Source: an uncultured Oscillospiraceae bacterium
GTDB lineage: Bacteria; Bacillota; Clostridia; Oscillospirales; Acutalibacteraceae
Assembly: GCA_959601025.1 (NCBI GenBank)
Contig: CAUGOD010000060.1
Coordinates: 1-7,826 of the forward strand
Direction of reading: 5' to 3'
DNA length: 7,826 nt
The notes under the pieces are model-generated. The model saw only the letters and a program-made list of their open reading frames with translations. It was not told the DNA's origin and ran no database searches. Positions 6,313 to 7,826 of the stretch are shown here, piece by piece (the stretch's first letter is position 1; the number at the start of each line of letters is the position of its first letter). The position numbers and the translations under genes were made by a program.

Positions 6313-6999
6313 ATGGAACTGACCATGAAGCCTAACCGGTCCGATGGCCTGCTGTTCACCTTCTGCGGCCTGGACGGCTGCGGAAAAACCACGATGATCC
6401 GCCGCCTGCGGACGGCCCTGGAGGAACGGGGACTACCGGTGGCGCTGACCAAGCAGCCTACCGACTTTGTCCGGAAATCCGCGATTTTTCGTACCTATAT
6501 GGACACCCCCGAGCACGGGGAATACGATTACCGCAGCCTTTCTCTGCTGGCGGCGAGCGACCGGGTGCAGCATTCCAACCGGGTGATTGCGCCCGCCCTT
6601 GCCGCAGGGAAGGCGGTAATCAGCGACCGGTATTTCTATTCCTGCCTGGCCAACCTGCATGCCCGGGGCTATCTGCGGGACCGCTGGATTTATGAGATCG
6701 CGCGGGATATCCCCCAGCCGGACGCCGCTTTTTTCCTTGATGTGGAGGTAGAAACCGCCGTACGGCGGGTCCGCAGCCGGGAGGAGGAGAAGGACCGGTA
6801 CATCGATATGGAGCTGCAGCGCCGTTTGCGTCAGGAATACCGGGAGCTGGCCGCCGGGCGGAACGGGGTGCTGGTGCCGACGAATGTGACGGAGGATGAG
6901 ACCTTCCGCCGCATCTGGTCGGTGGTGGAACCGCTGCTGGAGGAGAAGAACGCCCGGAGGGAACGACCGGAAAAGAAACGGGGGGTGCGGTATGCCTGA
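6313..6999 (+). CDS. thymidylate-kinase-like P-loop kinase in a biosynthetic operon
   Basis: 228 residues, slightly longer than dTMP kinases (about 200-215). The P-loop is GLDGCGKTT (19-27, Lys25). QPTDFVR occupies the place where dTMP kinases have the nucleotide-binding REPGGT-like segment. Asp105-Arg106-Tyr107 with a following Ser matches the DRYxxS motif. FFLDV (140-144) precedes an Arg/Glu-rich lid (RVRSREEEKDRY, 152-163). The C-terminus is a basic tail (about residues 215-228). ATG 6313 has AAGGAG 8 bases upstream. A housekeeping dTMP kinase is possible, but the gene sits between a PF14907 nucleotidyltransferase and a BtrH-like gene and overlaps the latter by 8 bases. A specialised kinase phosphorylating a nucleotide, sugar or peptide intermediate is therefore more likely. 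This is inference; the fold assignment is firm, the substrate is not. Confidence 0.85.
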   Translation: MELTMKPNRSDGLLFTFCGLDGCGKTTMIRRLRTALEERGLPVALTKQPTDFVRKSAIFRTYMDTPEHGEYDYRSLSLLAASDRVQHSNRVIAPALAAGKAVISDRYFYSCLANLHARGYLRDRWIYEIARDIPQPDAAFFLDVEVETAVRRVRSREEEKDRYIDMELQRRLRQEYRELAAGRNGVLVPTNVTEDETFRRIWSVVEPLLEEKNARRERPEKKRGVRYA

Positions 7000-7826
7000 T
7001 ACGGTTAACATGGCGGGAGAACGGCCGGTTTACGGCTTATCCTGCGTGGAAAACCAGATACTCCGCCTGCTGGACGGCCGGGACTGGGATATCACCCGGC
7101 TATACGCCAACAGCGCCATCCCGATGAAAGAGCTGTTTTACCGAATGGTCCGGCAGGGAGAACGGTTTGAACGCTTTGAGTGCATCCCCCGTATCCAGAC
7201 GCTGCTGCGGGAGGAGGGGCTGCTCTCCGTGACGATGTATACCAGCGGCGCAGCGGAAGCATTGGCGGCGGCGCGCCGGGTGGGAAAGAATGACGCGGTG
7301 CTGGCGATGGTCCGTCCGGTATTCGCCCGGAACATCCTGGGGGCGCGTGGTCTGCGGGACGACCATTATGTCCGGGCGCTGCCCGAGGGGGAGGGCCTCC
7401 GGCTGTTTAACGACATTCCCGCAACGGAGGCCTTCCTCCCGGCGGCCGAATGGGAAAACGCGTATGCCGGACGGTATCTGCATGTCGCCGTCCTGCGGGA
7501 CGATACGCCGGAGGACGACCGGAAACGGCATGCCCGCCGTCTGTTCAGGGCCGAGGAGCTGGAGCCGTTCCGTTTCTTTCCCGAGGACCTGGCCGGCGTG
7601 GAATGGCCGGAACAGCGCCTGCGGGACCTGGCCGGCGTATATAAGCTCAGCCGGCATCAGATGCGGGAGTACTATGCCGCCTATACGGACACCTCCTTTA
7701 TGGAGGAGCCTATCCGGCGGGCGGAGAAACGGTACGCCCTGCTCGAATACCTGAACCTGAAGCAGGGTGTGTCCCGGGAACGGCTGTTTGATCTGCTCAC
7801 GGAGCTGAACGAGGAGGACGTCCTCC
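6992..7826 (+). CDS. BtrH/C39-like papain-fold protein (partial, runs off the right edge)
   Basis: 278 codons are visible without a stop, so the C-terminus is missing. ATG 6992 overlaps the kinase stop (ATGCCTGA), with a G-rich stretch (6980-6985) upstream as a weak ribosome-binding site. An early Cys18 in GLSCVENQILRLL starts a helix. His125 (DDHYVRAL) and Asp141 (LFNDIP) follow, the last two 16 residues apart on what look like adjacent strands. This order and the His-Asp spacing fit C39-like cysteine peptidases and the N-terminal domain of BtrH (butirosin acyltransferase). Residues 170-278 are charged and helical with no recognised domain. If right, it could transfer an acyl or amide group or cleave a peptide. 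I infer the family from this pattern only; a distinct unknown family is possible. Translational coupling to the kinase indicates a joint pathway. Confidence 0.55.
   Translation, partial: MPDTVNMAGERPVYGLSCVENQILRLLDGRDWDITRLYANSAIPMKELFYRMVRQGERFERFECIPRIQTLLREEGLLSVTMYTSGAAEALAAARRVGKNDAVLAMVRPVFARNILGARGLRDDHYVRALPEGEGLRLFNDIPATEAFLPAAEWENAYAGRYLHVAVLRDDTPEDDRKRHARRLFRAEELEPFRFFPEDLAGVEWPEQRLRDLAGVYKLSRHQMREYYAAYTDTSFMEEPIRRAEKRYALLEYLNLKQGVSRERLFDLLTELNEEDVL

Noticed and set aside
7100..7657. Antisense open frame opposite the last gene
   Set aside because: The plus-strand frame starts by overlap with the kinase, stays open for 278 codons and carries a plausible Cys/His/Asp site; the antisense is its shadow.
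1521..7826. Complete lasso-peptide cluster
   Set aside because: No asparagine-synthetase-like cyclase, transglutaminase-like leader peptidase, recognition protein or Thr-at-minus-2 precursor is visible in the window, so only the tailoring analogy is kept.

Overview
The window looks like chromosomal DNA from a GC-rich member of the Firmicutes (Clostridia). The evidence is strong purine-rich Shine-Dalgarno sequences of the GGAGG type, coding regions rich in G/C at third codon positions, a sharply AT-richer intergenic region, and protein families common in that group. The genus cannot be named from sequence alone.

Layout: bases 1-125 show nothing recognisable. An AraC-family regulator lies on the minus strand (126-1079). 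A divergent intergenic region of about 440 bases (1080-1520) follows. It holds a candidate sigma70-type promoter for the plus-strand genes, a TATAAT box facing the regulator, several operator-like repeats, and one small ORF of uncertain reality. From 1521 to the right edge, five genes lie on the plus strand with short gaps or overlaps: two half-size ABC exporters (1521-3293 and 3306/3324-5066), a PF14907-type nucleotidyltransferase (5086-6198), a thymidylate-kinase-like P-loop kinase (6313-6999), and a protein cut by the window edge (6992-7826). The last resembles BtrH/C39-like papain-fold proteins through a Cys18/His125/Asp141 arrangement. The only sizeable gap inside the operon is 6199-6312, which has coding-like traces.

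Reading the genes together (inference): two ABC half-transporters probably pair as a heterodimeric exporter. The kinase, nucleotidyltransferase and papain-fold protein would make or decorate a small molecule or peptide, and the divergent AraC protein would control the operon. The kinase plus PF14907 nucleotidyltransferase plus ABC exporter set recalls tailoring modules of some lasso-peptide clusters. However, no lasso cyclase, leader peptidase or convincing precursor is visible, and the kinase is of a different family. The product is therefore unknown, and the cassette may be an undescribed biosynthetic or export system that continues beyond the right edge.
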